A DNA stretch of 61,278 bases from JABMMZ01 sp040386935. Its GTDB lineage: Bacteria; Bacteroidota; Bacteroidia; NS11-12g; UBA955. The position numbers were made by a program, and so were the translations under genes. The notes below the pieces were generated by a model. The model saw only the letters and a program-made list of their open reading frames with translations, ran no database searches and was not told the DNA's origin. This document shows, one piece after another, positions 1-8,736 of this stretch; position 1 is the first letter of the stretch, and every line of letters begins with the position of its first letter. The stretch spans positions 1 to 61,278 of the forward strand of contig JAZKEQ010000010.1 of assembly GCA_040386935.1 (NCBI GenBank). Reading direction: 5' to 3'.

Positions 1-44
1 CAATTGAATGCCATCACTTATTTTTTAATACAATTAAATTAAAT

Positions 45-52
45 TAAGTTTG
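45..52 (+). promoter_or_regulatory. Putative Bacteroidota -7 box (TAAGTTTG)
   Basis: TAAGTTTG fits the Bacteroidota -7 consensus TAnnTTTG. It ends only 4 nt before the ATG of the MBL-fold gene, so a transcript from it would have almost no leader. I see no clear TTG -33 element, so the call is weak. Confidence 0.3.
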
Positions 53-56
53 CTTA

Positions 57-1463
57 ATGAAGCTTACTTTTTGGGGTGCTGCTCGTACAGTTACCGGCAG
101 CAAACACCTTTTAACAACCGATAAAGGAAAACAAATACTATTGGATTGCGGCATGTATCAAGGCATGGGGCAAGACAGTGAAATATTGAACAGTCATTGG
201 GGTTTTTTGCCTGAGAATATAGACTATGTCATCCTCTCACATGCACACATCGATCACACGGGATTATTACCGAAGCTTGTAAAGGATGGATTTAAAGGGA
301 AAATATTTGCTACAGGAGGCACCATCGATTTATGTGAAATCATGCTGTTGGACAGTGCCCATATTCAAGAGAGCGATATCAAATATGTGAATCGCAGAAA
401 GAAAGAAAAAAATCAGGATTTGATTGAACCACTGTATGCTGAAGAAGATGCAGTTGAAACCTTGACCCGATTTGTTGAATTGCCACTGAATGGTACATTG
501 AAAATTGACGATGAAGTAACTGTTAGTACGTTTGAAAACGGACATATATTGGGTAGTGTTGCCTTATTTTTAGAGCTAACCAAACCTGATGATTCAATTA
601 TTAAACTCACATTTACGGGTGATATTGGCAGACTATCTGATGCTATTTTAAATGGACCTATTGACTTTCCTCAATCTGATTATATCATATGTGAAAGTAC
701 TTATGGCGACAGATTACACGAACCTCAGGGTGATGTTGAAGGACATTTACTGAGAATAGTAAATCAAACCTGCGTGGTTCAAAGAGGTAAAATTATTATA
801 CCGGCATTCAGTGTCGACCGTACACAAGAAATCGTCTATGCACTCGATCGCCTGGCATTTGAAGGCAAATTGCCTTTAATAGATGTGTTTGTCGATAGCC
901 CTTTATCAGTGAAGGCTACCCGCGTAATGGCTGCCCACAGAGAATATTTCAATAAAGATATTTTAGAGTATATCACCAAAGATGGCGATCCTTTCGGATT
1001 CCCTAATCTACATTATGTACAAACAGCTGATGATTCTAAAAAAATCAATGATTCAAAGAAGCCTTGTATCATTATTAGTGCAAGTGGAATGGCTGAAGCG
1101 GGCAGGGTAAAGCACCACATTAAAAACAATATTGAAAACCCTCAGAATACTATATTGCTGGTAGGGTATGCTTCTCCAGATTCATTAGCAGGTAGATTAA
1201 AGAATGGTGAAAAAGAAGTAAGAATTTTTGGAGACACCTTTAAAGTTCTGGCCACTGTTGAATCAATGGAGAATTACAGCGCCCATGGCGATTACAATGA
1301 AATGATGGATTACCTTTCATGTCAGGACATTCCTAAAGTTAAAAAAATAATACTAGTACATGGTGAATTTAAAACCCAGGCAGCCTGGGCTGAAAAATTA
1401 GAAGTACAGGGATTTAAAAACATAGCCATCCCTGAATTGGGCGAAGAAATGGAACTGATATAA
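57..1463 (+). CDS. MBL-fold/beta-CASP RNA-processing nuclease family protein
   Basis: This is a 468-aa cytosolic metallo-beta-lactamase-fold protein of the CPSF73/YSH1-like (COG1236) group, which hydrolyse phosphodiester bonds in RNA. The zinc motif HxHxDH is visible as H62, H64, D66 and H67 in SHAHIDHTG. Further metal ligands fit the GH(I)LGS segment near residue 163, the FTGDIG segment near 187, and the beta-CASP C-terminal histidines in SAHGDYNEM and VHGEF. Length is normal for the family and the ATG is the first in frame. The next gene starts 1 nt after its stop, so the two are probably co-transcribed, although no shared function is obvious. The exact RNA substrate cannot be inferred. Confidence 0.85.
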   Translation: MKLTFWGAARTVTGSKHLLTTDKGKQILLDCGMYQGMGQDSEILNSHWGFLPENIDYVILSHAHIDHTGLLPKLVKDGFKGKIFATGGTIDLCEIMLLDSAHIQESDIKYVNRRKKEKNQDLIEPLYAEEDAVETLTRFVELPLNGTLKIDDEVTVSTFENGHILGSVALFLELTKPDDSIIKLTFTGDIGRLSDAILNGPIDFPQSDYIICESTYGDRLHEPQGDVEGHLLRIVNQTCVVQRGKIIIPAFSVDRTQEIVYALDRLAFEGKLPLIDVFVDSPLSVKATRVMAAHREYFNKDILEYITKDGDPFGFPNLHYVQTADDSKKINDSKKPCIIISASGMAEAGRVKHHIKNNIENPQNTILLVGYASPDSLAGRLKNGEKEVRIFGDTFKVLATVESMENYSAHGDYNEMMDYLSCQDIPKVKKIILVHGEFKTQAAWAEKLEVQGFKNIAIPELGEEMELI

Positions 1464-1464
1464 T

Positions 1465-2226
1465 ATGCTTAGAAACGACAAGCGCAGCAAACTTTTTATC
1501 ATACTGGGTGCCTTCTTTATCACCAATGCCATCGTTGCAGAATTTATTGGAGTAAAGATATTTTCAATGGAAAATACCCTTGGATTTAAACCATTTGATA
1601 TTTCAATTTTAGGGTTTGATCATTTGTCTTTTCAATTAACTTGTGGTGTTTTAATATGGCCCATTGTGTTTATCATGACTGATATCATCAATGAGTATTA
1701 TGGCAAAAAAGGGGTAAAGTTGTTGAGCTACCTTGCAGCGGGGATGATTTCATATGCCTTCATCATTGTATTTTCTGCAATTGGAACGACACCGGCAGAT
1801 TGGTGGCCGGGTAGTTATAAAGGTGTAGACAACATGCAAAATGCCTATACCGCAGTATTTGGTCAGGGGTTGTGGATCATTATCGGCTCATTGGTTGCAT
1901 TTTTAATTGGGCAGATATTGGATGTATGGGTATTTCATTACATTAAATCGAAATCGGGTAATAAAAACTTATGGTTGCGCAGTACGGGTTCTACTTTAAT
2001 CTCTCAACTCATTGATAGTTTTGTGGTATTGTTCATCGCATTTTATATTGGCAACGACTGGACCATTGAGAAAGTATTGGCCATTGGCATCATGAATTAT
2101 ATTTATAAATTTACAATAGCTATATTATTGACCCCACTACTTTATGTGGTTCATAAAATCATTGACAATTATTTGGGCAAGGAATTGTCTGAACAAATGA
2201 TGAAGGAAGCCCAAGGGCAGGAGTAG
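1465..2226 (+). CDS. yhhQ: Queuosine precursor transporter (VUT/YhhQ family)
   Basis: This 253-aa integral membrane protein matches the VUT/YhhQ family, which imports queuosine precursors (preQ0/preQ1 or queuine) for tRNA modification. About six hydrophobic helices are visible. Family landmarks include the N-terminal NAIVAEFIGVKIF segment, the IMTDIINEYYGKK motif after the second helix, and the RSTGSTLISQLIDSFVVLFIAF segment, split here by a membrane entry. It follows the nuclease gene by a single base, suggesting translational coupling. Its stop is 3 nt from the stop of the convergent antiporter gene, with no room for a dedicated terminator. The family assignment is secure; the precise substrate is inferred from the family. 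Confidence 0.85.
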   Translation: MLRNDKRSKLFIILGAFFITNAIVAEFIGVKIFSMENTLGFKPFDISILGFDHLSFQLTCGVLIWPIVFIMTDIINEYYGKKGVKLLSYLAAGMISYAFIIVFSAIGTTPADWWPGSYKGVDNMQNAYTAVFGQGLWIIIGSLVAFLIGQILDVWVFHYIKSKSGNKNLWLRSTGSTLISQLIDSFVVLFIAFYIGNDWTIEKVLAIGIMNYIYKFTIAILLTPLLYVVHKIIDNYLGKELSEQMMKEAQGQE

Positions 2227-2228
2227 TT

Positions 2229-3803
2229 TTAAATATAACGCAACTTTTCTTCTTCAATATCCAATAATCTCAAGTGCTTGCGAATAACATCTTCGTTCAA
2301 CGCTTGTTCCGACCTGTTTTTATCTAACAGCCATTGCCTTTGCCGGTTGAGTATCTCACTGTAGATGACTTTACAATCTTCGGCCATCAATACATCTTCA
2401 GCCAAGCGACTGCTGTCTTCCCATTTCCGTGAGATTTGTTGCAATATCGGTTGTGTTTTTAATTCTTCGCTGTAATTAGTGTTCAGATGCAATAAGGCGT
2501 GCTCTGCCAATTGTTTACGAATATGATGGTACATTTCATCTTCAGGCATTATTTCATCCATATCAGTCAGTTGTATTTTTCTGATAAAATAGGGCAATGT
2601 CAATCCTTGGATAACGAGCGTTAAAAGAATAACAACAAATGTGATGAACAATATCAAATTGCGTTGAGGAAATGCTGAACCATCGGCTAATTGTACAGGA
2701 ATGGATAACGCGGCCGCCAGTGATACTACGCCACGCATACCGGTCCAACCCAATAAAAAAGGGACTTTATAACCTGGGTGGCGGGTATCGGCAACAGTAA
2801 TAAAATTACGAGCGATTAGCGTTACGATTACAGCTCCATAAGCAGATAGTATTCGTCCTGCAATCAATACCAAGGTGATAAGCACACCATAACCAATAGC
2901 CGAAGACATGCTTACTCCTTCGAGCCCTGCGGTAATTTCAGGCAGATCAAGACCTATCATTAAAAATACGATACCATTTAAAATGAAACAGAAACTTTCC
3001 CAAACATTGATACCTCTTAGTCGCGATGTACTGCTGAGAAACAAATGCCTTTTAGTTGATAGTAATAAGCCACCACTCACCACAGCCAATATACCGGAGG
3101 TGTGAACTTGCTCAGCTGTTATATACATTAGGTATGGTGCGACTATGGATAATACGATATCAATATTGGCATCAGTAGGTAGGTATTTGTGTGCTTTCAT
3201 AAACACATATCCCACTAATAAACCCGAGCCTACACCACCTATTACCATCCAAACAAAACTGATGGTTGCATCAAACCATATGAATTGACCTGTTGCAACA
3301 GCAATCATAGCAAAACGAAAGATGATTAATGAAGATGCATCATTCAATAAACTTTCACCTTCTAGTATCGATGACATCCGTTTAGGGACTTTTACAAATT
3401 TTAAAATTGCTCCGGCACTTACAGCATCGGGAGGCGAAACAATGCCCCCTAATAAAAAACCTAATGCCAGTGAAAATCCGGGTATAAAATAATTTGCAGT
3501 AAAGGCCACCGACATAGCGGTAAGAAACACTACTACAAATGCGAAGCTGCCGATGATGCGTCTCCAGTGCCATAATTCTTTCCATGAGATTGTCCATGCA
3601 GCTTCATATAACAGTGGCGGAAGAAATATCACAAATATTAATTCTGGATTGATGTGCATTTCAGGTGTACCGGGTATAACACTGATGAGTAAACCTGCCA
3701 ATACCAGTAAAACAGGGTAGGCCACTTTTATTTTATTGGCCACCATTATCAGCAATACAATGGCTAAAATAAGACTCAGGTAAAATGGAAAATGTTCAAG
3801 CAT
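2229..3803 (-). CDS. CPA1-family Na+/H+ (monovalent cation/proton) antiporter
   Basis: This 524-aa protein has about twelve hydrophobic helices followed by a roughly 100-residue cytosolic tail, as in bacterial NhaP/NHE-like CPA1 antiporters that exchange protons for Na+ or K+ at the inner membrane. Recognisable features are the FVIFLPPLLYEAAW segment (helix III-IV region), LGGIVSPPDAVSAGAIL with the aspartate of the ion-binding site, EGESLLNDASSLIIF with the ND pair, and GWTGMRGVVSLAAAL near the end of the membrane domain. The charged C-terminal tail is predicted helical. The gene stands alone and converges on the queuosine transporter gene. Ion specificity cannot be read from the sequence. 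Confidence 0.9.
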   Translation of the reverse strand: MLEHFPFYLSLILAIVLLIMVANKIKVAYPVLLVLAGLLISVIPGTPEMHINPELIFVIFLPPLLYEAAWTISWKELWHWRRIIGSFAFVVVFLTAMSVAFTANYFIPGFSLALGFLLGGIVSPPDAVSAGAILKFVKVPKRMSSILEGESLLNDASSLIIFRFAMIAVATGQFIWFDATISFVWMVIGGVGSGLLVGYVFMKAHKYLPTDANIDIVLSIVAPYLMYITAEQVHTSGILAVVSGGLLLSTKRHLFLSSTSRLRGINVWESFCFILNGIVFLMIGLDLPEITAGLEGVSMSSAIGYGVLITLVLIAGRILSAYGAVIVTLIARNFITVADTRHPGYKVPFLLGWTGMRGVVSLAAALSIPVQLADGSAFPQRNLILFITFVVILLTLVIQGLTLPYFIRKIQLTDMDEIMPEDEMYHHIRKQLAEHALLHLNTNYSEELKTQPILQQISRKWEDSSRLAEDVLMAEDCKVIYSEILNRQRQWLLDKNRSEQALNEDVIRKHLRLLDIEEEKLRYI

Positions 3804-3891
3804 TTAATGAAATGATTTTATTAAAAGCAAATGTAGGGATTGGATTTGCTTTTAATTAATAGTGAGTTTTTTTTAATTGAATTTACTTGCA

Positions 3892-4400
3892 GATAATCCC
3901 GCTGTGACTATTACATGGACCCGAGCGCTTTGAAGGCTTAGCACAAAAACAAGCGCTCTCGCTATGCGCGAGCTATTTTTGTTTTCCTCTCATTGCTTCT
4001 AAAAACAAGTTAAGTTTAAAATCATGCCGGGACTATTTCATGGACCCGGGCGCTTCTAAGGCTTAGCACAAAAACAAGCGCTCTCGCTATGCGCGAGCTA
4101 TTTTTGTTTTTACACTCATTGCTTCTAAAAACAAGTTAAGTTTAAAATCATGCCGGGACTATTTCATGGACCCGGGCGCTTCTAAGGCTTAGCACAAAAA
4201 CAAGCGCTCTCGCTATGCGCGAGCTATTTTTGTTTTTACACTCATTGCTTCTAAAAACAAGTTTTAGCGCAATTGCGCTGGGACTATTTCATGGACCCGG
4301 GCGCTTCGAAGGCTCTGTACAAAAACAAGTACGCTCGCTATGCGCGAGCTATTTTTGTTTTACACTCATTGCTTCTAAAAACAAGTTTTTAGCGCAATTC
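3892..4400. repeat. Four direct repeats of about 125 bp upstream of tRNA-Lys
   Basis: Four imperfect copies have GACTAT landmarks at 3906, 4031, 4157 and 4282, giving periods of 125, 126 and 125 bp. Each copy holds a GGACTATTTCATGGACCC-like segment, an imperfect hairpin around GCTCTCGC-TAT-GCGCGAGC, and the TTGCTTCTAAAAACAAG tail. The start of each copy resembles the 3' end of the neighbouring tRNA-Lys (shared CGCTGGGACT in the fourth copy). No credible gene lies in 3804-4443; short open frames here are repeat translations. The array may derive from repeated duplication of a tRNA 3' flank. Confidence 0.85.
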
Positions 4401-4403
4401 GCG

Positions 4404-4443
4404 TAAAAACAAAAACGCCACCTTTCGGTGGCGCTTGTTTTTG
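4404..4443 (-). terminator. Intrinsic terminator downstream of tRNA-Lys
   Basis: A 7-bp GC stem (CGCCACC 4416-4422 with GGTGGCG 4427-4433, TTTC loop) is flanked by A-rich and T-rich runs. Read on the minus strand it follows the tRNA 3' end directly and is followed by a U-rich tract, as expected of a Rho-independent terminator. Confidence 0.75.
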
Positions 4444-4516
4444 TGATCCCGCTGGGACTCGAACCCAGGACCACTACATTAAAAGTGTAATGCTCTACCA
4501 GCTGAGCTACGGAATC
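4444..4516 (-). tRNA. tRNA-Lys (anticodon TTT)
   Basis: Read on the minus strand the 73-nt sequence begins GATTCCG and ends CGGGATC plus discriminator A, giving a 7-bp acceptor stem (one G-T pair). The D arm (AGCTCAGCTGGTAGAGC), the anticodon loop CTTTTAA with anticodon TTT, and the T loop GGTTCGAGTCC are all intact. The CCA end is not encoded. TTT reads AAA/AAG, so this is tRNA-Lys. Confidence 0.95.
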
Positions 4517-4613
4517 ATACTCTTTTTTAGAGTGGTGCAAATGTAGGATTATAAATTGTTTCTGCAAAATAATTTGCAAATTATTTTAATATTTATCGCT
4601 TCAAATACATAAA

Positions 4614-4644
4614 AAAAGTCCCTGCTATTACGGCAGGGACTTTT
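4614..4644 (-). terminator. Intrinsic terminator of the Asp-box protein gene
   Basis: An 8-bp perfect stem (GTCCCTGC 4618-4625 with GCAGGGAC 4633-4640, 7-nt loop) is flanked by A and T runs, 22 bases downstream of the minus-strand stop codon at 4667. The flanking runs would allow termination in both directions. Confidence 0.85.
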
Positions 4645-4666
4645 GTACTTTATCGATGAAAGATGA

Positions 4667-6625
4667 TTAACGTTGAATCATCATTTTTTGAGTAGCACTA
4701 TTAGTCTGAGTTTTGATGGTGTAAAAATACATGCCTGAAGCAAGATTTTCTCCATCAATAGTTAATGAATGATTACCTGAACCTAAAGTATTGAAGTTTT
4801 GAACCGATACAACCTGACCGGCCATATTAGTAATTTCAATTGTTACATTGCTCTCATCAGCCAACCAGATGATTACTTCTGATGAATTGCTGAATGGATT
4901 AGGTCTGTTTTGAGAAACGATGAATACTTCTTTGTTAGCATCAAATGTTTTAACGCCAACCGGATCGTTACCAAGGCTACCATCTAAAATTTTAGATACA
5001 GGAACTGCAATATAAAAAATATCGTTACCTGCATCAGGCACAGGGTGGTTACCTGTGTTTGGTGAGTTACTTTGTAAGTTAGTACCCGGGTATTCATCTG
5101 ATTGGAATACTACGTGCACGAAGTTGTTAACGACACGGGCTACACAAGCAAATTCTTCTTCGCGTTGGATATCACGGGTTAAGTCAGCAGGAGCCGACCA
5201 TGTTAAACCTCCATCTGTAGAGTGAACCATGATAACGTCTCTATAGTTAACAAGGTTTAAGTCAACATCTTCTTCAATAGGTGCAGAGAAACTTACGTAA
5301 ATGTTTCCATTTGCATCAATACCGGCAGAAGGCATGTGGAACAAACCGGTGTTACCTAAGCGGGCAACAGATGAAAGGCCTGAAGGAATGGTTTGACCGG
5401 CACCTAATGAACTGTATGTACCTCTTTCAATATTGTAAGCATTGTCACTATTTCTATCAAATGTTAAGCTGTTAGCTATAATTTGAGTTTGCATAGTGGC
5501 TTCGCTCCAAGCTGCAATCATTGCAGTACCAGGGAAAAAACTATATGAGTCATCTGTAGAATCTAAGTTTAATACTCTATTTACACCCCAGAAAGCGTGA
5601 ACTTTGCCGGCTTCATCAATCAATACATCCATTGAGCCATCGCAAACGTATGGAGTATCCAATATGAGTTTATTGTCATTGTACGGTGCATATTTAAAAG
5701 TATCACAAATGATTTTAGTAAAGGTGGTGCCATTGTCAGTTGATTTCCAAACAGCTACATCTTCTAATAAGTCGCCTGCTACAATTGCAACTGTTGAACC
5801 TTTTACATCAATTGCATATTGGTCGCCACCACCTGAAACATATCTGCTGCTGTCATAGCCGGGTAACAAGATATGTTGAGTAGTCCAAGTATTGCCACCG
5901 TCAGTAGAGCGGCTATAGGTCCATGGTGCAAATACACCATTAATTCTTGGTGCTCTTGGTTCGCCTACAGCACCTGAGTCTGAGTAGTTAGAGATGCAAT
6001 GGAAAGTATCACCATTGTTCATGATTCTACCCCAGATAGGGCGTCTCAATGATTGTCTAAGGATAGGTGAGCCTGAAGTCCAAGTAGTGCTTCCGATAGC
6101 TGAGTTGTTAGATTTAACAAAGCCACCATCAGTAGCGCTGTGTCCCATTACCCATTCTGTATTGCCGTTGTAGCCAATTGAAGGCCAGCCGATACGAGTA
6201 GATTCTAATCTTGGTGTTGGACTTGCAACTGTTAACCATGAAGTGCCGTTAAAGTGATTATAGCCGGTACCTCTGTCTGTGAAGCTTGAAGAAGCATCGG
6301 TAGCAGTTGTCCATGCAAGAGAAATAGTACCATCGGGCAATACAACAATTCTGCGTCCCATACTGGCATTGGTTTGTAAATCGTATTTTGTGTTACCTAC
6401 TTTAACAAAGTTGTAAGGTCTGCTAGAGCGTTTAACCGATGATGTTGGTGTTTGTTTTGGTTTTACAATGCTGCTGTCAGGTTTGATTTGATCAAGAGTG
6501 AAGATGTCAGGGCTAGGGGTTTGAGCTCCTCCAACAACAGTCGGTTTCAACTTTCCGGTTGCCGGCTGCTGAGCCAAAAGCCATGCTGGAAGGCTTAGGG
6601 CCAGAATAAGTAATTGTTTTTTCAT
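4667..6625 (-). CDS. Secreted Asp-box (sialidase-fold-like) protein with type IX sorting domain
   Basis: This 652-aa protein starts at ATG 6625; an in-frame GTG three codons upstream would put residues before the natural signal peptide MKKQLLILALSLPAWLLAQQ. The body contains several Asp-box/BNR-like repeats (STDGGNTW, STDNGTTF, STDGGLTW), typical of beta-propellers in sialidases and related exoproteins. The last ~80 residues (from about QNRPNPFSN) form a type A type IX secretion C-terminal domain, ending in GMYFYTIKTQ and a basic tail. The protein is thus predicted to cross the outer membrane and be released or surface-anchored. I cannot identify a sialidase active site (no clear Arg triad), so enzymatic function is not claimed. 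It has its own terminator and is not in an operon. Confidence 0.8.
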   Translation of the reverse strand: MKKQLLILALSLPAWLLAQQPATGKLKPTVVGGAQTPSPDIFTLDQIKPDSSIVKPKQTPTSSVKRSSRPYNFVKVGNTKYDLQTNASMGRRIVVLPDGTISLAWTTATDASSSFTDRGTGYNHFNGTSWLTVASPTPRLESTRIGWPSIGYNGNTEWVMGHSATDGGFVKSNNSAIGSTTWTSGSPILRQSLRRPIWGRIMNNGDTFHCISNYSDSGAVGEPRAPRINGVFAPWTYSRSTDGGNTWTTQHILLPGYDSSRYVSGGGDQYAIDVKGSTVAIVAGDLLEDVAVWKSTDNGTTFTKIICDTFKYAPYNDNKLILDTPYVCDGSMDVLIDEAGKVHAFWGVNRVLNLDSTDDSYSFFPGTAMIAAWSEATMQTQIIANSLTFDRNSDNAYNIERGTYSSLGAGQTIPSGLSSVARLGNTGLFHMPSAGIDANGNIYVSFSAPIEEDVDLNLVNYRDVIMVHSTDGGLTWSAPADLTRDIQREEEFACVARVVNNFVHVVFQSDEYPGTNLQSNSPNTGNHPVPDAGNDIFYIAVPVSKILDGSLGNDPVGVKTFDANKEVFIVSQNRPNPFSNSSEVIIWLADESNVTIEITNMAGQVVSVQNFNTLGSGNHSLTIDGENLASGMYFYTIKTQTNSATQKMMIQR

Positions 6626-6993
6626 ATTGTACACTATATATAATAAGGTTGTAAAATTAGTGTAAATAAATTAAAAACTAAAGGGGCAAATGGTCCAGTG
6701 ATGTTAAAAGGGTAGGACTGAGGTTGTTTAAAAATTTTTAATCAAAGAAAATTGCCATTTAACAAACTATGTAAATATCTATATATCAATTATTTATAAA
6801 TTATAATTGAAGTATTACTTTAAGTGGAAATTTGCTATCGTTATAATGCTGAATGGGGATAATTAGGTTCTGAAATCTTGCCATATAGGTGCCCTATATT
6901 CTATTGTTTATGTATTTATGGTTAATGGGTTCAAACGCCATAGCTTATGTAAAATATATCTCATAATAAGCTATTAATGAACAAGTTAATATA
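6626..6993. other. AT-rich intergenic region with a 17-bp palindrome
   Basis: This region holds no gene and lies between two divergent genes, so it should contain both promoters. The only structure I see is a perfect palindrome ATATAGG-TGC-CCTATAT at 6883-6899, which could be an operator. No clean TAnnTTTG/TTG pair was found. Confidence 0.4.
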
Positions 6994-7073
6994 TTTACAA
7001 TTGTAAAATAAGTTGTTTACAACTGTAAAGTAAAAGTTTTACAAATGTAAATGAGATGTTTTACATTTGTAAA
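6994..7073. promoter_or_regulatory. Four phased operator palindromes (TTTACANNTGTAAA) upstream of the XRE gene
   Basis: Four 14-bp palindromes TTTACANNTGTAAA begin at 6994, 7016, 7038 and 7060, exactly 22 bp apart, so all lie on about the same face of the helix. The fourth ends 1 nt before the ATG at 7075. The array very probably binds the adjacent XRE-type protein cooperatively for autoregulation; that link is inferred from position. Occupancy would cover the start codon region as well as any promoter. Confidence 0.8.
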
Positions 7074-7074
7074 C

Positions 7075-7413
7075 ATGATTGAAGAGAAAATAATGAAGGT
7101 CTTTGCTAATTCAGGCTTATCGCGACTTGCCTTTGCTGAAAAACTGGGCATTTCAAATGCAGTTTTATCACATTTATCATCAGGAAGAAACAAGGCAAGC
7201 CTCGATTTAGTGATTACACTATTAAAGCACTTTCCGGAGATCAGTACAGAATGGTTGATATTAAATAAAGGAGAAATGCTCCGCGAAAACGAGCAGTCTT
7301 TACAGGACGTAAAGAAGAATCTGCTTCAACATACTAAAACGCTGAAACAAAGCAATCAATTGCTCAATGGGCAGATTGCATTATTGGAAAAAGAAATTGA
7401 GGAGTTAAAATAG
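7075..7413 (+). CDS. XRE-family helix-turn-helix regulator with C-terminal coiled coil
   Basis: I choose the ATG at 7075, giving 112 aa starting MIEEKIMKVFANSG. An upstream in-frame ATG at 7051 lies inside the operator palindromes, so it is unlikely to be used. Residues ~5-60 form an XRE/Cro-like HTH (SRLAFAEKLGISNAVLSHLSSGRNKASLDLVITLL), followed by STEWLILNKGEML, a signature of phage-repressor-like regulators common in Bacteroidota. The C-terminal ~40 residues are charged and heptad-like, suggesting a dimerising coiled coil. Four phased operator palindromes directly upstream argue for autoregulation. Its 3' end overlaps the convergent arsR-type gene by 9 bp. No other targets can be named from this window. 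Confidence 0.8.
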   Translation: MIEEKIMKVFANSGLSRLAFAEKLGISNAVLSHLSSGRNKASLDLVITLLKHFPEISTEWLILNKGEMLRENEQSLQDVKKNLLQHTKTLKQSNQLLNGQIALLEKEIEELK

Positions 7414-7743
7414 TGATGTCTGCTTCACATTCAATATGTGCGCATAAAACAATTCACTGAACATTTTTTGTGCTTTTGCCAGGTAGTCTTTATCCACGCT
7501 GTAGATTACGCTTGTTTTATAATTCTTTGCACTTAACAGGTTAGCTGTTCTTAACTCACTTAAATGCTGAGATACAGTCGACTGACTTAATGGTAACTTA
7601 TCGACTATCTGTTGACAGGTCTGATCGTTTTTTGCCAGTAATAATTTGATGATTCTAATTCTTGCGGGGTGACCTAAAGCTTTACATATCACACTTAAAT
7701 CTACTTCGTTGTTTTCAAACAAAGATTTCTTGCTCATTGCCAT
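7405..7743 (-). CDS. ArsR/SmtB-family winged-helix regulator
   Basis: This 112-aa protein is a small winged-helix regulator of the ArsR type. The segment ICKALGHPARIRIIKLLL is the classic N-terminal helix, and QQIVDKLPLSQSTVSQHLSELRTANLL is the recognition HTH. The ELCxC metal box of metal-sensing members is absent: the corresponding helix region reads LPLSQSTVS, and only one Cys (in the TCQQI segment) is nearby. Metal sensing is therefore unlikely by the standard alpha3 site. The first two codons (MAM) offer two ATG starts. Upstream, GTTGCA (7744-7749) and TGCAAC (7770-7775) form an interrupted inverted repeat that may be its operator. Its target is unknown. Confidence 0.8.
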   Translation of the reverse strand: MAMSKKSLFENNEVDLSVICKALGHPARIRIIKLLLAKNDQTCQQIVDKLPLSQSTVSQHLSELRTANLLSAKNYKTSVIYSVDKDYLAKAQKMFSELFYAHILNVKQTSLF

Positions 7744-7808
7744 GTTGCAATAATACTATCATTTTGCAAAGTGTGCAACTTGTTTTATTCAAAAAATAAA
7801 ATAAAGAT

Positions 7809-8708
7809 TTATTGTTTTTTATGCTTCCATCTTTTATGGCTCCAAAGCCATAATTCAGGTTTTTCAATGATGTTTTTTTCCAAAGCCATGGTATGCAACT
7901 TTGTAATATCTCCCTCATTCGTATTTTCATTTTCTCTGCAAAGCAACTTGAATTCACATGTATAATATCCTCTCTTTAAGAGCCTTATCGTATTGTAATA
8001 GACAGGTAATTTATACTTCAAAGCTAGCTTTTCGATGCCCGGCATCACAGCAGTTTCCCTATTTAAGAAAGGTACCCATATATTGCCATTCCTATCAGAT
8101 GGCGATTGGTCGGCTAATAAAATTAAGAGATATGGTTTTTTCTGTTCTTTTAAAACTCGGGGCAATTGCATCATGGGAACCGACATCACACCAAATTTGG
8201 TTCTGGCTTTCTGCATCAAATCATTGAATAGTGAATTTGAAAGTGGTTTGTACGCTACAATCATTTGGTTGTCGGCCAACATTTGTGAAGCTCGACAAAG
8301 CCACTCCCAGTTGCCATAATGCCCCATCACCATAATGGCACTTTGATTATTAACTACCAACTCATCCAGCACCTGACGATTGATAAACTGCATTCTTTTG
8401 GTGACTTCTTTTTTCCCGATGCTGAAACCTTTAACCGTCTCAACGATTAAATCGCTGAGGTAATGGTAGAATTTTTTTTCAATGGCAAGCAATTCCGATT
8501 CAGATTTTTCTGGAAAGGATTGCTTTAGATTGTCCTTTACCACTTTCTTTCTGTATCCAAAAGTTTTATATAACAATAGATAAAACCCATCTGCTATGAC
8601 ATACAAAACCGCCATTGGCAGAATTGAAAGGGCTTTTAATACAAGAATGCCAATGAAACTGAAGGTATGAACAAAGTATTTCTTCAAGTTGATTCTATAA
8701 TGGTGCAC
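7809..8708 (-). CDS. Lipid A biosynthesis acyltransferase (LpxL/HtrB family)
   Basis: This 299-aa inner-membrane enzyme belongs to the LpxL/LpxM/HtrB acyltransferases, which add secondary acyl chains to Kdo2-lipid A. It has an N-terminal hydrophobic anchor (ILVLKALSILPMAVLYVIAD), the catalytic-type motif MGHYGNWEW near residue 128 (HxxxxE-like), and a later LADQSPSDRNG block with substrate-binding arginine. The start is a GTG at 8708; no good ATG precedes the anchor. It stands 29 bp downstream of the M42 peptidase gene on the same strand, so the two may be co-transcribed. The number and position of acyl chains added cannot be deduced. Confidence 0.85.
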   Translation of the reverse strand: MHHYRINLKKYFVHTFSFIGILVLKALSILPMAVLYVIADGFYLLLYKTFGYRKKVVKDNLKQSFPEKSESELLAIEKKFYHYLSDLIVETVKGFSIGKKEVTKRMQFINRQVLDELVVNNQSAIMVMGHYGNWEWLCRASQMLADNQMIVAYKPLSNSLFNDLMQKARTKFGVMSVPMMQLPRVLKEQKKPYLLILLADQSPSDRNGNIWVPFLNRETAVMPGIEKLALKYKLPVYYNTIRLLKRGYYTCEFKLLCRENENTNEGDITKLHTMALEKNIIEKPELWLWSHKRWKHKKQ

Positions 8709-8736
8709 CTGATTTTCAGATGCGTTTTAAGCAACT

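Noticed and set aside
3892..4400. Direct repeats that could be read as a CRISPR array.
   Set aside because: The period is 125 bp and the whole unit is repeated; there are no short repeats with unique spacers and no cas genes.
4349..4579. A 76-aa open frame over tRNA-Lys (contains AQLVEHYTFN and GSSPSGITK).
   Set aside because: It is the familiar false translation of a tRNA gene and its repeats.
4667..6625. True sialidase.
   Set aside because: Asp boxes alone mark the propeller fold; the arginine triad and catalytic Tyr/Glu could not be identified.
7075..7413. The XRE regulator as the prophage repressor.
   Set aside because: It lies 8.5 kb outside the element with ordinary chromosomal genes between, and its operator motif was not seen inside the phage unit.
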